From Clostridiales bacterium oral taxon 876 str. F0540 (GTDB lineage Bacteria > Bacillota > Clostridia > Clostridiales > Clostridiaceae), in the NCBI GenBank assembly GCA_000466585.1, contig KE993473.1, forward strand, positions 1 through 33,300: DNA of 33,300 bases, written 5' to 3'. The position numbers and the translations under genes were made by a program. The notes beneath the pieces were generated by a model. The model was not told where the DNA came from. It was given only the letters and a program-made list of their open reading frames with translations, and did not search any database. Positions 24,418 through 33,207 of this stretch are shown piece after piece (position 1 is the stretch's first letter; the number at the start of each line of letters is the position of its first letter).

Positions 24418-25278
24418 TCATGTTAACTCACTTATAAACTCAGCCAAATGCTCTAAAAAAGCGGCAACATATTTACTGTTTGCAGAATGATGATTCTCTA
24501 TGGCATAAATAGTACGGCTGCAATCCGGTTCACTGATCGAAAGCAATACGGCATCCTTTGCAGTTAGTTTTCCCCACGAGTGCTCAGGCCAGAAGGCAAC
24601 CCCTAGGTTAGAGTCAATTAAATTACGTACCGATTCCTGATTATCACTTTCAAAGATAATTTTAGGTTTAAAGCCTTCCTGCTTGCAAAAATCATCGCAT
24701 ATATTTCTAAAGGGCCTTGCCTCTGAAAAGCTTATAAAGCCTTCCTGCTCTACCTGCCTCAAAGCTATATTCTTTTGAGTGGCATACTTGCTGCTGCTTG
24801 GAACAGCCAGTAATATGTTTTCCTTAAGAAGTGGAATTCCCCCCTTAGGAACCGCATGGGAGCCTACACAGGAAATACAAATATCAAATTCTGTCTCATC
24901 CGCATGCTGTAGCAGACGAAAGTTTACTTCAGGAAATAATTTTTTAAAGGAAATTATTGATTTTGTAACCATTACAGAAGCAGCAAGGATATTTAGTTGT
25001 ATGCTGCACGAAGCTTGTTTATCTGCCTCCTTTAATTTAGCAGGCAGTGAATCAAGTGTATTTATTATTGGGATGAGTTCTTTCTGAAGCAACCTGCCCG
25101 AAGCATTCAAATGTATGCTTCTGTTTTTTCTATCAAAGAGCTGCACTCCCATTTCCTCTTCAAGGTGTTTTATCGATTGCGACAAAGCCGGTTGTGCTAT
25201 ATGAAGAGATTGAGCAGCTTTAGTCATATGCTCATATTCAGCAGCAGCAAGAAAGTATTTCAGTTGAAGAATATCCAT
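24418..25278 (-). CDS. LysR-family transcriptional regulator
   Basis: 286 residues. The N-terminal winged helix is MDILQLKYFLAAAEYEHMTK, AAQSLHIAQPALSQSIKHLE and FDRKNRSIHLNASGRLL. The effector domain covers about 85-286, with a CysB/CatR-like layout. I chose the ATG at 25278 because GGAGG lies 5 bases upstream. It is divergent from the DUF1275 membrane protein gene. The intergenic region holds two direct copies of ATAAGTATT (25297-25305 and 25320-25328), 23 bp apart, a plausible LysR contact spacing. It probably controls the membrane protein. Confidence 0.93.
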   Translation of the reverse strand: MDILQLKYFLAAAEYEHMTKAAQSLHIAQPALSQSIKHLEEEMGVQLFDRKNRSIHLNASGRLLQKELIPIINTLDSLPAKLKEADKQASCSIQLNILAASVMVTKSIISFKKLFPEVNFRLLQHADETEFDICISCVGSHAVPKGGIPLLKENILLAVPSSSKYATQKNIALRQVEQEGFISFSEARPFRNICDDFCKQEGFKPKIIFESDNQESVRNLIDSNLGVAFWPEHSWGKLTAKDAVLLSISEPDCSRTIYAIENHHSANSKYVAAFLEHLAEFISELT

Positions 25279-25399
25279 AGCAGCCTCCATAAATTCATAA
25301 GTATTTTATTATCAATTCTATAAGTATTATATATTTCTATTTATTAATAAACAACGTTATAATAAAGATGTGATTATAAAAGAATTTAGGTGAGCCATA

Positions 25400-26110
25400 T
25401 TGGAAGACAAAAAAGTTTATATAGAGATAACTGAAAGGTTAGGCTTCGGAATGCTCCTTGCCTCAGCAGGCGGGTTAATGGATGCTTATTCTTATACAGT
25501 CCGCGGAAAAGTATTTGCAACAGGCCAGACCGGCAATTTTGTACTTGCTGCAGCTCAGTTAGTTGAGAAAAATTATATAGGATTTTTCCACGCCATAGTT
25601 CCCATTGCGGCCTTCTGGGCAGGTATTTTTGCAGCCTGGCATATATTTTATTCTATTTGTAAGGAAAGACACCTGGCATGGAAACGTGGAGTACTTGTGT
25701 TTTCAATACTGATTTTATTTATTACAGGCTTTATTCCACTATCCTATTCAAATGTAATAGCTGATTCTCTTGTTGCTTTTGCTGCCTCTCTTCAATACTG
25801 TGCATTTAGAAGATTTGGCACAAGTGAAAATTATGCCAATATATTTTGCAGCGGAAATATGCGTTCCTGCGCAGACAACTACTATAAAGGTATTGTAAGA
25901 AAAGATAAGGATGCTTTAAGAAGGGCTTTAAGATACAGCTGCATTCTCCTTTCTTTTTTCTTAGGAGCAGGCATCGGAGCCATAGAAGCAGGATTTCTGC
26001 ACGAAAAAACAATATGGACTGCAGCTATAGTACTTTCAGCAGCATTGACGATTTCCTATGTATCTGATGTAAATGCACATAAAAACGCAGTTTTGACAAG
26101 CAAGGCATAG
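25400..26110 (+). CDS. DUF1275 (YoaK-family) membrane protein
   Basis: 236 residues with about six membrane spans. The start region GFGMLLASAGGLMDAYSYTV, then GKVFATGQTGNFVLAAAQL, is the DUF1275 signature. Later spans include AIVPIAAFWAGIFAAWHIF, GVLVFSILILFITGFIPLS, and two near the C-terminus. It is a probable small-molecule transporter or channel; its substrate is unknown. The start is TTG with AGGTGAG 5 bases upstream. It is divergent from the LysR gene above, which is a common arrangement for this family. Confidence 0.92.
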   Translation: MEDKKVYIEITERLGFGMLLASAGGLMDAYSYTVRGKVFATGQTGNFVLAAAQLVEKNYIGFFHAIVPIAAFWAGIFAAWHIFYSICKERHLAWKRGVLVFSILILFITGFIPLSYSNVIADSLVAFAASLQYCAFRRFGTSENYANIFCSGNMRSCADNYYKGIVRKDKDALRRALRYSCILLSFFLGAGIGAIEAGFLHEKTIWTAAIVLSAALTISYVSDVNAHKNAVLTSKA

Positions 26111-26303
26111 ATATAAGATTTTAATAACAAAATGGGGACGTAGTAAAACTGCCAAACTCAGCGCGGTATTTGAATACGTAGAAACATTTGAGCAAGCAGT
26201 AATAAGACTTTAATTAAAAAATTTATAAAGCCGTTAAAAATCCTATATTGTCCGAGTTAAACGAGTTTAAGCTGTTTTGCTGCATCCCCTTATTTATTTG
26301 TTT

Positions 26304-27056
26304 TCATATCCCTATCCTAATTTTCATATATTCACAATACTCTACCGCAATTATAGGATCAATGTTCATTTCACTATCTGAAACATAGCATTTAAGGGCA
26401 TCTTCTATTAACCCCGTATACTTTTTATCAATATTTTTTATTCCCCACTCGCCGCCTTCTTTTTTTGAAAGCACCAAGCTATCCAGAACATAGGCAAGCA
26501 CTCTGCATAGATTCAAAACAATGTAAATAGGATTATGAATTATATCATCTTGTGCATCCATAATATCCTTCTTAATGCTATCCAAATATGCTTCTGAAGG
26601 TACATTTCCAAAAACCTCACTGATTGGCTTTCCGTATAAAGTAACTCCCCTGTTCTTTGTAATCATAAAGTGAGCTGCTAAATCATGATCTGCGCCCTTC
26701 ATTTTTTCAATGTAATCATCAGGATTTGTTCTATACCAATTTAAATGCATATTTGAAAAATGCAAATCAAAAGGCGTAGGATAAATAAAGTCTTTACAAT
26801 GCTCACTCCTAACTATACTCATTTCTATCCCTTTAGAAGGAGCCTTATCATTTAACTCAATTATAATATCCATAAATCTCTTCTTCTTCAAATTTGTAAT
26901 TTCATTTTCTACAACAATTAAGATATCTAAATCACTTTTCCTTTGATTAAAACACCCCATAGCCATAGAGCCATGAAGATAAACTCCAACCAGAGTATTT
27001 TCAAAAATGCTGTTGCTCTCCTTAACCAGTTTATCCAATAACTCTTTATTTTCCAT
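26304..27056 (-). CDS. AadA-like nucleotidyltransferase with DUF4111-type C-terminal domain
   Basis: 250 residues. The N-terminal polymerase-beta-like fold has GVYLHGSMAMGCFNQRKSDL followed by DILIVV: G29-S30 and the metal-binding D42 and D44. The C-terminal half is helical, resembling ANT(3'')/ANT(9) streptomycin/spectinomycin adenylyltransferases (DUF4111). Chromosomal clostridial members are often annotated as resistance enzymes without proof. I would call it aminoglycoside-adenylyltransferase-like and leave the substrate open. I chose the ATG at 27056 because GGGGGA lies 4 bases upstream; the GTG at 27068 overlaps it. It is monocistronic. Confidence 0.88.
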   Translation of the reverse strand: MENKELLDKLVKESNSIFENTLVGVYLHGSMAMGCFNQRKSDLDILIVVENEITNLKKKRFMDIIIELNDKAPSKGIEMSIVRSEHCKDFIYPTPFDLHFSNMHLNWYRTNPDDYIEKMKGADHDLAAHFMITKNRGVTLYGKPISEVFGNVPSEAYLDSIKKDIMDAQDDIIHNPIYIVLNLCRVLAYVLDSLVLSKKEGGEWGIKNIDKKYTGLIEDALKCYVSDSEMNIDPIIAVEYCEYMKIRIGI

Positions 27057-27206
27057 CGTATCCCCCACATTAAATAATTCTTTTGCTTACAAAAAGCTTA
27101 TATAAACTAAATTGTAACACTTTTGATACTATTAGCAAGTAGCACTGATGTAAAATATAGGTAATAATATATTATTATATAAAGCTATAGTAAAGGAGGA
27201 TTTACT

Positions 27207-27743
27207 ATGATGAAAAAGCTTTTAAACTTAGTATTAATCGTTATTTTTACAAGTACATTTTTTCTTGGATGCAGCAATATAAATAAGCCTTCAGCTGAAA
27301 ATAACATTATTGGCTTAGCGAATACAAATGATGGTACTGAACAAAACATTCCATTTAAATGTGTTTATTCAGGATTCTTAATTAACTATACAAATAAAAT
27401 CGAGCAGGGATTTTTGCCACGAAAAGATATAATCTTTGATACAAAAGAAAAATGGGAAGCTTTTCAAAAGGAATATCTTCATGATAATGCCGCAATTAAT
27501 TATATATTTAACTATCCTATAGATTTTTCCAAGCAGTCCTTAATATATCATCCCATGGTTAGTGCAAAGCAGGGCGTTTATAGCACCGCAAGCAAGGTAA
27601 CAAAAATTACAAAGCAAAACAACGAGTTAAAATACGATATTGAAGATATGAATATCAGTGTGTCCAGCCTAAAGGATACAGACTTTCTTTTTGTTTCAAT
27701 TATTGCTGTAGATAAAGAGTATCTTAAAAATATAAAAAAATAA
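27207..27743 (+). CDS. Predicted lipoprotein of unknown function
   Basis: 178 residues. A type II signal peptide (KKLLNLVLIVIFTSTFFLGC) ends in the lipobox FLGC with C22, so it should be anchored to the outer face of the membrane. The mature part (PFKCVYSGFLINYTNKIEQG, then DTKEKWEAFQKEYL) looks like a small alpha-beta domain of the sort found next to protease-inhibitor-like proteins. I do not recognise a named family. AAAGGAGG lies 7 bases before ATG. The DUF1906 gene follows by 77 bp in the same direction with its own ribosome binding site. Confidence 0.8.
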   Translation: MMKKLLNLVLIVIFTSTFFLGCSNINKPSAENNIIGLANTNDGTEQNIPFKCVYSGFLINYTNKIEQGFLPRKDIIFDTKEKWEAFQKEYLHDNAAINYIFNYPIDFSKQSLIYHPMVSAKQGVYSTASKVTKITKQNNELKYDIEDMNISVSSLKDTDFLFVSIIAVDKEYLKNIKK

Positions 27744-27820
27744 GCTTTTGCAGGTTTACATTTTGCAGACAAAATCCTTCTTATATATTGAAAATAAAAA
27801 ATCATAAGGAGGATTTTATT

Positions 27821-28495
27821 ATGGCAACATTATCAGGAAATGTGGTTTCAGGTACATCTCTAAAAACTAATAAGGGATTTGATACCGCAACAAAACTTAC
27901 TGTACAAACTGCTCAAACCTTAGCAAACAATGGGTACTCATTTTGCATAAGGTATCTTTCAAGACAATCAGGTCAACAAAGCGGAGACTTAGACAACACA
28001 GAGGCAGGTGCAATTTTACTTACTGGCCTTGCCCTCATGGCTGTTCAGCATTGTGAAGGTGGTTATTGGATCGCAAACGGTACTAAGGGTGCTACTTATG
28101 GTGCAAACGCGGCTGCAAATGCTCAATCAATCGGTCTTCCTAAGGGTGTTACTTTATGGCTTGACCTAGAACAGGTTTCATCAAGCTGCACCTCCACTGA
28201 TATTATTGCTTATTGCAATAATTGGTATGATCAAGTTAACGCATATGGCTATGAACCCGGAATATATGTAGGTGCTAATTGCGGATTAACAGGTACTCAG
28301 CTTTATAATAATCTAAAATTCCAGCACTATTGGAAGTCTATGAGTACAGTTCCAAGCATACCTACAAGAGGCTATCAAATGACTCAATCTGCAACAACAA
28401 CAGTAGGAGGTATTTCTATAGATCCTGACACAATTACTGCTGACAGTCTTGGTGGAACTCCGCATCTGATTTATCAGCCAGGAACCAGCGTATAA
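27821..28495 (+). CDS. DUF1906 glycoside-hydrolase-like protein (Rv2525c-like)
   Basis: 224 residues. It begins MATLSGNVVSGTSLKTNKGF with GFD at 19-21 at the mouth of a TIM-barrel fold, then CIRYLSRQSG, and WLDLEQ with D115 and E117 placed like catalytic acids of GH25-like enzymes, then EPGIYVGANCG and FQHYWKSM. It is probably a carbohydrate-active or cell-wall enzyme. No signal peptide is visible, which is odd for such a role; relatives occur in phage lysins and spore or cell-surface proteins. I chose the ATG at 27821 because AAGGAGG lies 8 bases upstream. It has a strong terminator after the stop. Confidence 0.85.
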   Translation: MATLSGNVVSGTSLKTNKGFDTATKLTVQTAQTLANNGYSFCIRYLSRQSGQQSGDLDNTEAGAILLTGLALMAVQHCEGGYWIANGTKGATYGANAAANAQSIGLPKGVTLWLDLEQVSSSCTSTDIIAYCNNWYDQVNAYGYEPGIYVGANCGLTGTQLYNNLKFQHYWKSMSTVPSIPTRGYQMTQSATTTVGGISIDPDTITADSLGGTPHLIYQPGTSV

Positions 28496-28511
28496 AGTAT
28501 TATAATTTACT

Positions 28512-28559
28512 AAAAAGCTGCTGTACCTAACTAATTAGTTAATTGTACAGCAGCTTTTT
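28512..28559 (+). terminator. Terminator of the DUF1906 gene
   Basis: AAAAAGCTGCTGTAC (28512-28526) pairs exactly with GTACAGCAGCTTTTT (28545-28559). Confidence 0.95.
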
Positions 28560-28734
28560 AGTTTTATATATTGAAGCCTATATCTCCGTTTTTCTCCATC
28601 TAAGTTCCGCCTTATAGAATTTATAAAAATTTCAGCCTGGCTAAAGGATTAGTTGAAAATATTTCCATGAAGCTATAGAATAATTGTATAAAGCACTTGT
28701 AAAATAACACAAGTTAATTATGCGGGGATAGATT

Positions 28735-29391
28735 ATGAAAAAGATATTAATTAAATGGGCTGTCATTATTTTGATTCCTGTTTTATTTATTAGCTATATG
28801 GCAATAAGATCAAATAATATAAAAAAGGGTATTAAACTTTCAGAGGGATATGCTGCTAAGCTTGTTTGCTATCCTGATGGCGATTACGATAAAAGCATTG
28901 TAGATGGCATAAAGGAAAGACTAAGTCTTGTGCCTGCAAAATATCTAAAAATTCTGTATGATAAGCAGGTTTTTATCAGAACGATAAATGGGCCAATCAC
29001 AAGTGATTCAGATTTTTCTATAAATGATATAGCAAAACAAAATAAAGATTCCTTAGAAAAATTTACTGGTGTTTTTATACCTCAAACTGGCTCCATTGTT
29101 GTGAGTATAGATAAAACCTATTGCTATAGTGTAGAGGTTCACGAAGTTGGGCATGCCGTTGACTACATATTATTTAACAATATAAGTCAGTCAGATGAGT
29201 TTAAATCTATATTTAGTAAGGAAGGTGCTAACTTCCTAAATAAATCAGGACAGGAACACTATATAGAAAATAGTGCAGAATACTTTGCAGAAACATTCAA
29301 TTATTATTACAGCAGCTACAGCACTCGTAAATACTTAAAGGATAGAGCACCTCAAAGCTATAATTTCTTAAAAGCCTTGGAAAATAAATAA
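28735..29391 (+). CDS. Anthrax-lethal-factor-like (M34/PPEP-like) zinc metalloprotease, membrane-anchored
   Basis: 218 residues. One N-terminal membrane segment (about 7-24; KWAVIILIPVLFISYMAI), a short linker, then the ATLF fold. The zinc site is H136-E137-x-x-H140 in VEVHEVGHAVDY, with E182 in IENSAEYFAETF as the third ligand. This pairing is the hallmark of lethal-factor-like gluzincins, which include clostridial Pro-Pro endopeptidases cutting surface proteins. The anchor would place it outside the cell, so a cell-surface substrate is more likely than a host kinase. GGGGAT lies 5 bases before ATG. A small membrane protein gene follows 66 bp later. Confidence 0.88.
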   Translation: MKKILIKWAVIILIPVLFISYMAIRSNNIKKGIKLSEGYAAKLVCYPDGDYDKSIVDGIKERLSLVPAKYLKILYDKQVFIRTINGPITSDSDFSINDIAKQNKDSLEKFTGVFIPQTGSIVVSIDKTYCYSVEVHEVGHAVDYILFNNISQSDEFKSIFSKEGANFLNKSGQEHYIENSAEYFAETFNYYYSSYSTRKYLKDRAPQSYNFLKALENK

Positions 29392-29457
29392 TACCTTTTA
29401 TTAATCACTTTCATATATAGTTTATTATCTTATTAAAACCTGATTGGGGGGAACAGA

Positions 29458-29802
29458 TTGAAACTGCCAAAAACAATCTTAATTATCGTTATCTTGATAG
29501 TTTTATCGATACCGGCCTTTTTTGTATACACAAGATTTTGCTTAGATAAATTTGAGATGAAGGATAATGGTAATACCTTAATAATAAATAATATTACTTA
29601 TAATTGCAGTAATTCCTTCTCCCCTTCAGATGAAGAAGACCTTGGAAAAACTATAGGTATAGCAATAGAAGGTAAAAGATCCTTCTCTGATTATATTTGG
29701 CCCTTTTGGGTCATCGAGTATAAGAATGACAAAGAACATAGTCGTATTTTTGTGAGAGGACTCATGGAATCTGGCGGAGTATATATTAAAAACTCAAGAT
29801 GA
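29458..29802 (+). CDS. Small membrane-anchored protein of unknown function
   Basis: 114 residues. One N-terminal hydrophobic span (about 5-25; TILIIVILIVLSIPAFFVYT) is followed by a short extracytoplasmic beta-rich part (MKDNGNTLIINNITYNCSNS, IWPFWVIEYKNDKEHSRIFV). TTG start with GGGGGGA 5 bases upstream. I do not recognise a family. It follows the ATLF protease gene in the same direction and is closed by a strong hairpin, so the two may be co-expressed; it could be a partner, inhibitor or unrelated. Confidence 0.65.
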   Translation: MKLPKTILIIVILIVLSIPAFFVYTRFCLDKFEMKDNGNTLIINNITYNCSNSFSPSDEEDLGKTIGIAIEGKRSFSDYIWPFWVIEYKNDKEHSRIFVRGLMESGGVYIKNSR

Positions 29803-29839
29803 TGCCTCATACAAATTGCTTATATGAACTGCAAAAAAC

Positions 29840-29881
29840 TATCGCGATATCTTCTTTTATAGTTAAGAAGATATCGCGATA
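29840..29881. terminator. Bidirectional hairpin between the small membrane protein and chemoreceptor genes
   Basis: TATCGCGATATCTTCTT (29840-29856) and its exact reverse complement (29865-29881) form a 17-bp stem with an 8-nt loop, between convergent genes. T runs are short, but the stem is long and perfect. Confidence 0.8.
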
Positions 29882-29886
29882 AGAAG

Positions 29887-31353
29887 TTAACTAGATAACT
29901 TTTCAAGCTCTAAGGACACATCGTTTAATTCATTAAATGCGTTAATGGTCTCCGCAATTCTATTATCTTGTTCTTCAACCCTTAAGAACACTTCTTGAAT
30001 TGAAGATGTAGTTTCCTCAACAGTGCTTGTTATTGTTTCCAATCCTTTAAGAATAGTCTCTGAGGACTGTTTAACATTCTTTATTCCGCTTCCGACGGTT
30101 TGTGCCTCATAAGCAACCTTCTCGCCATTGTCAGAAATATCCTTAAATATTGTTTCTACCTTAGTCGTTGACTGCAGGCTGGAATTAACTGCATTTTGCG
30201 TTAACATTATTTCGCTTGCAACCTGTCCAGTCTTTACTTGAATTTGTCCTAAGATGTCCGCTATTCTTTCTGTTGAAGCCTGAGAATTTTCTGCAAGTTT
30301 TCTGACTTCCTCTGCTACAACAGCAAATCCTTTTCCGGCTTCTCCTGCTCTTGCAGCCTCAATTGCAGCATTTAGTGCAAGAAGATTTGTTTGTGCTGCA
30401 ATACTTGTTATTGATGATAAAATTTCCTCAATCATCTTTGTTTGTTCATTTAATTCGGTCATAAGTCCAGCAGTATTATCTATAGTATTTTTTACTGAAC
30501 CCATATCCTTAGAAAGATTTGCTACTAGCTCGTCTCCACTTTTAATTGCAGCAACTGTTTGGCTGGATATACTTTTCATTTTGCTTGAGGAAACAACTAC
30601 GTTTTCTATTTCGTCATTTTCATCATCCATAAATTCTGTAATTTCAACTACTGCTTTAGCCTGTCCATCTACCACAGAGGCTATTTCAGAAAAAGTCTTT
30701 GTGATTTCCCTTGATATATCCCCAGTTATTTTAATATTATCAATAGAGTCTCCGGAAAATTTATTTAACTGCTTAACTGAATTCCTGATTTTAATAAACA
30801 TATTCTCTAGAACTTTCTTGCCTTCTTCTGTTTTCTTGTTACTTTCAAGCAATGTTTTTCTTAAGTTTTCGCTAAATGTACTTTGAAATACAAGTATACC
30901 GGTTACAAGAATTATATAAAGAATAAAATTAATAAGACTTATAGTATTACAGCTTGGAAACATCTGATTATAATTAAAAAAGAAATATATGGTCAGTGCT
31001 ATATTGATTACACCCGATAAAATTATAGGCTTCCAATCTTGATAAAGCGCCACCAAAACCATACTATAGTAAATTACAACATATGTAGTGATATGCGGCG
31101 TTCCTCTCATCATAAAGAAGGAAAGAGCTGCCAAACCAACAACAACTACATACATAACTTCATTAACAATAATTTTTTTATAAGTCAAAAAAGTAATAAC
31201 AATACTTGTTCCAACTCCGCCATACACCAAACTCATCAAAGTTCCGGCAGGTTTTTTTGTAACAATGGAAAGTGCGATACTTAAAAAAGCAGAAAACCAT
31301 AGCAGCTTAACAAGCAGTCGATTTCTTTCATGATTAATCTTCATTTTATCCAT
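29887..31353 (-). CDS. Methyl-accepting chemotaxis protein with polytopic membrane sensor
   Basis: 488 residues. The first 170 form about six membrane helices with short loops and no extracellular Cache-type domain (for example WFSAFLSIALSIVTKKPAG, VVVVGLAALSFFMM, FILYIILVTGILVFQ). Such receptors usually sense signals within or at the membrane. The rest is the cytosolic signalling domain with tip TNLLALNAAIEAARAGEAGK, then GFAVVAEEVRKLAENSQAS. It couples to CheA/CheW. GGGGGGAT lies 5 bases before ATG. It is monocistronic. No other chemotaxis genes are nearby. Confidence 0.93.
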   Translation of the reverse strand: MDKMKINHERNRLLVKLLWFSAFLSIALSIVTKKPAGTLMSLVYGGVGTSIVITFLTYKKIIVNEVMYVVVVGLAALSFFMMRGTPHITTYVVIYYSMVLVALYQDWKPIILSGVINIALTIYFFFNYNQMFPSCNTISLINFILYIILVTGILVFQSTFSENLRKTLLESNKKTEEGKKVLENMFIKIRNSVKQLNKFSGDSIDNIKITGDISREITKTFSEIASVVDGQAKAVVEITEFMDDENDEIENVVVSSSKMKSISSQTVAAIKSGDELVANLSKDMGSVKNTIDNTAGLMTELNEQTKMIEEILSSITSIAAQTNLLALNAAIEAARAGEAGKGFAVVAEEVRKLAENSQASTERIADILGQIQVKTGQVASEIMLTQNAVNSSLQSTTKVETIFKDISDNGEKVAYEAQTVGSGIKNVKQSSETILKGLETITSTVEETTSSIQEVFLRVEEQDNRIAETINAFNELNDVSLELEKLSS

Positions 31354-31643
31354 AAATAATCCCCCCTATCAGCATAATGTCTATACATTTTATGAATAAT
31401 CAATCAAATTTTACCACCCAATCCACTATGAAGCAACCTTTTTTGATATATTCTTACATTTTTTTCATTTTCTATTATTCATAATTCTAATTTCTTACTG
31501 ATTAAAAAAATAGTAATAATTATTACAGTATGGTATTATTAACTAGCTTAATTATTCAGGTGTCTCTATTGAAATCGGAATATTTTAAACATGTATTAAT
31601 TTAATCTTTGAAATGGAACCCTATAATAAGGGAGGTATAAGTC

Positions 31644-32762
31644 ATGAATTTTAGTCAATTAGGAATTAGTGAAGATATAGTAAAGATATTAAAAAGTAGC
31701 GGCATTACTGAGCCCACACCGGTTCAAGCTGAAAGCATCAGTCTTATAAAAAGCGGAAAAGATGTTATAGTGGAGTCTCAAACCGGCACAGGAAAAACCC
31801 TGGCATTTTTGCTTCCGATTTTTGAAAATATTTCACCCAAAGTGGATGCAGTTCAAGCCTTGATATTGACTCCTACAAGAGAGCTTGCTCTTCAGATAAC
31901 TGAAGAAGCTCTAAAGCTTAAGACAGCTAAGGACATTAATATATTGGCAGCCTATGGCGGGAAGGATATAGGTTCACAGCTTAAAAAATTAAAGACAGGT
32001 ATTCACCTTATTATTGCAACTCCGGGAAGACTTCTAGATCATCTTGAAAGGAAAACCATAGATTTAAGCAAATTAAAAACCTTTGTGCTTGATGAAGCAG
32101 ATCAAATGCTTTTAATGGGCTTTAAAAATGAGGTGGAGTCAATTATGAAGCAAACCTCCAAAAAGCATCAAACCCTTTGTTTCTCTGCAACCATTAATTC
32201 AGATGTTAAAAGACTAGCCTATAGGTATATGAAAGAGCCTGAAGTTGTAGCCATTCGCAAAGAGGAAGTAACTCTTGATGCTATCAAGCAGCAGGTGGTA
32301 GAAACTACAGACAGAAGAAAACAGGATGCATTGTGCACTGTGCTCAATCAAGACAATCCCTATATGGCTATAATATTTTGCAGAACCAAAAGAAGAGCAG
32401 ATGAACTGGAAGCAGCTCTATACAAACGTGGCTACGACTGCGAGAAGCTTCACAGTGATATACTTCAATCAAAACGTGAGAGAATAATGAAAGCCTTCAG
32501 AAATGGAGATTTTCAATATTTGATAGCAACGGATGTAGCCTCCAGAGGACTTGATATAAGCGGAGTCAGCCATATCTATAACTATGACATACCTGAAAGC
32601 GTAGAAAGCTATATACATCGTATAGGCAGAACCGGAAGAGCCGGAGAAGAAGGCTACACCTGCCTGTTTATTGATCCAAAAGACAATTGGAGACTTGAAG
32701 AAATAGAAAAAACTATTAAATTTAAGATACCAAGAAGAGATTTAGAAAAAGAAGGATTTTAA
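31644..32762 (+). CDS. DEAD-box RNA helicase
   Basis: 372 residues, essentially just the two-lobed helicase core without the usual basic C-terminal tail. Motifs: Q28 (TEPTPVQ), Walker A QTGTGKT (K51), PTRELALQ near 77, TPGR near 127, DEAD at 150-153, SAT at 181-183, ATDVASRGLDI and HRIGRTGRAG near 340-350. It unwinds short RNA duplexes, commonly in ribosome assembly or mRNA turnover and often in cold adaptation. Which paralogue (RhlE/CshA-like) cannot be said without a tree. GGGAGG lies 8 bases before ATG. It is monocistronic with a strong terminator. Confidence 0.95.
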   Translation: MNFSQLGISEDIVKILKSSGITEPTPVQAESISLIKSGKDVIVESQTGTGKTLAFLLPIFENISPKVDAVQALILTPTRELALQITEEALKLKTAKDINILAAYGGKDIGSQLKKLKTGIHLIIATPGRLLDHLERKTIDLSKLKTFVLDEADQMLLMGFKNEVESIMKQTSKKHQTLCFSATINSDVKRLAYRYMKEPEVVAIRKEEVTLDAIKQQVVETTDRRKQDALCTVLNQDNPYMAIIFCRTKRRADELEAALYKRGYDCEKLHSDILQSKRERIMKAFRNGDFQYLIATDVASRGLDISGVSHIYNYDIPESVESYIHRIGRTGRAGEEGYTCLFIDPKDNWRLEEIEKTIKFKIPRRDLEKEGF

Positions 32763-32768
32763 TAAAAT

Positions 32769-32813
32769 AGTAGCTGTACTCAAAGCCCCGTTAAAGCTTT
32801 GAGTACAGCTACT
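32769..32813. terminator. Bidirectional terminator between the helicase and RidA genes
   Basis: AGTAGCTGTACTCAAAGC (32769-32786) pairs exactly with the reverse complement at 32796-32813, an 18-bp stem followed by TTTT. The two genes converge on it. Confidence 0.95.
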
Positions 32814-32820
32814 TTTATTA

Positions 32821-33207
32821 TTATTTAGCACATGCCCATGCATCTACTTCCACCTTAAAGGATGGATCAGCTAAAGAAGCTACGTAGAGCATTGTCATAC
32901 AAGGATTGTGGTCTCCTAAGAACTTTGAAACAGCTTCGCGTCTCTTGGCATTATCTATAGGCCCAACCATATAGAAAGTTATTTTAACCAAGTCCTTAAT
33001 TCCCATGTTAGCTGCCTGAAGATTTCTAACCAGGTTTTCCATAGCATTTTCTATTTGTTTTATAGGATCCTCAGGAAGATTTCCATTCTCATCTTTTCCA
33101 AGCTGTCCTGATAAAACCAGCCATCGATTGTTTCCGGTGACCTCTATTTGATGTGTATAAGCAGCTACCGGTGCGTGTACAGTTTCAGGGTTTCTAAATT
33201 GTTTCAT
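32821..33207 (-). CDS. RidA/YjgF-family protein, non-canonical
   Basis: 128 residues, the usual RidA length and chorismate-mutase-like fold: NRWLVLSGQLGKDENGNLPE near 20-45, IKQIENAMENLVRNLQAANM, and a C-terminal strand VEVDAWACA. RidA proper hydrolyses reactive enamine/imine intermediates using a conserved Arg in a PARST-like motif near residue 105. Here that place reads NPCMTMLYVASLAD, with no Arg, so imine deaminase activity is doubtful. I chose the ATG at 33207 because AAGGAGG lies 9 bases upstream. Upstream bases to the window end hold no recognised gene. Confidence 0.9.
   Translation of the reverse strand: MKQFRNPETVHAPVAAYTHQIEVTGNNRWLVLSGQLGKDENGNLPEDPIKQIENAMENLVRNLQAANMGIKDLVKITFYMVGPIDNAKRREAVSKFLGDHNPCMTMLYVASLADPSFKVEVDAWACAK

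Noticed and set aside
26106..26213. Open frame of about 35 codons after the DUF1275 gene (contains KLSAVFEYVETFEQAV)
   Set aside because: It has no start codon or ribosome binding site, and I recognise no family. It may be a gene remnant, but there is nothing to support it beyond an open frame. The rest of 26111-26303 shows no feature.
26304..27056. Acquired aminoglycoside-resistance gene
   Set aside because: Base composition and context look chromosomal, with no integron or transposon parts nearby. The fold fits, but resistance cannot be inferred from sequence alone.
31354..31643. Gap between the chemoreceptor and DEAD-box helicase genes
   Set aside because: AT-rich and 290 bp. DEAD-box genes can have long cold-shock leaders, but I saw no convincing structured element or promoter pair to report.
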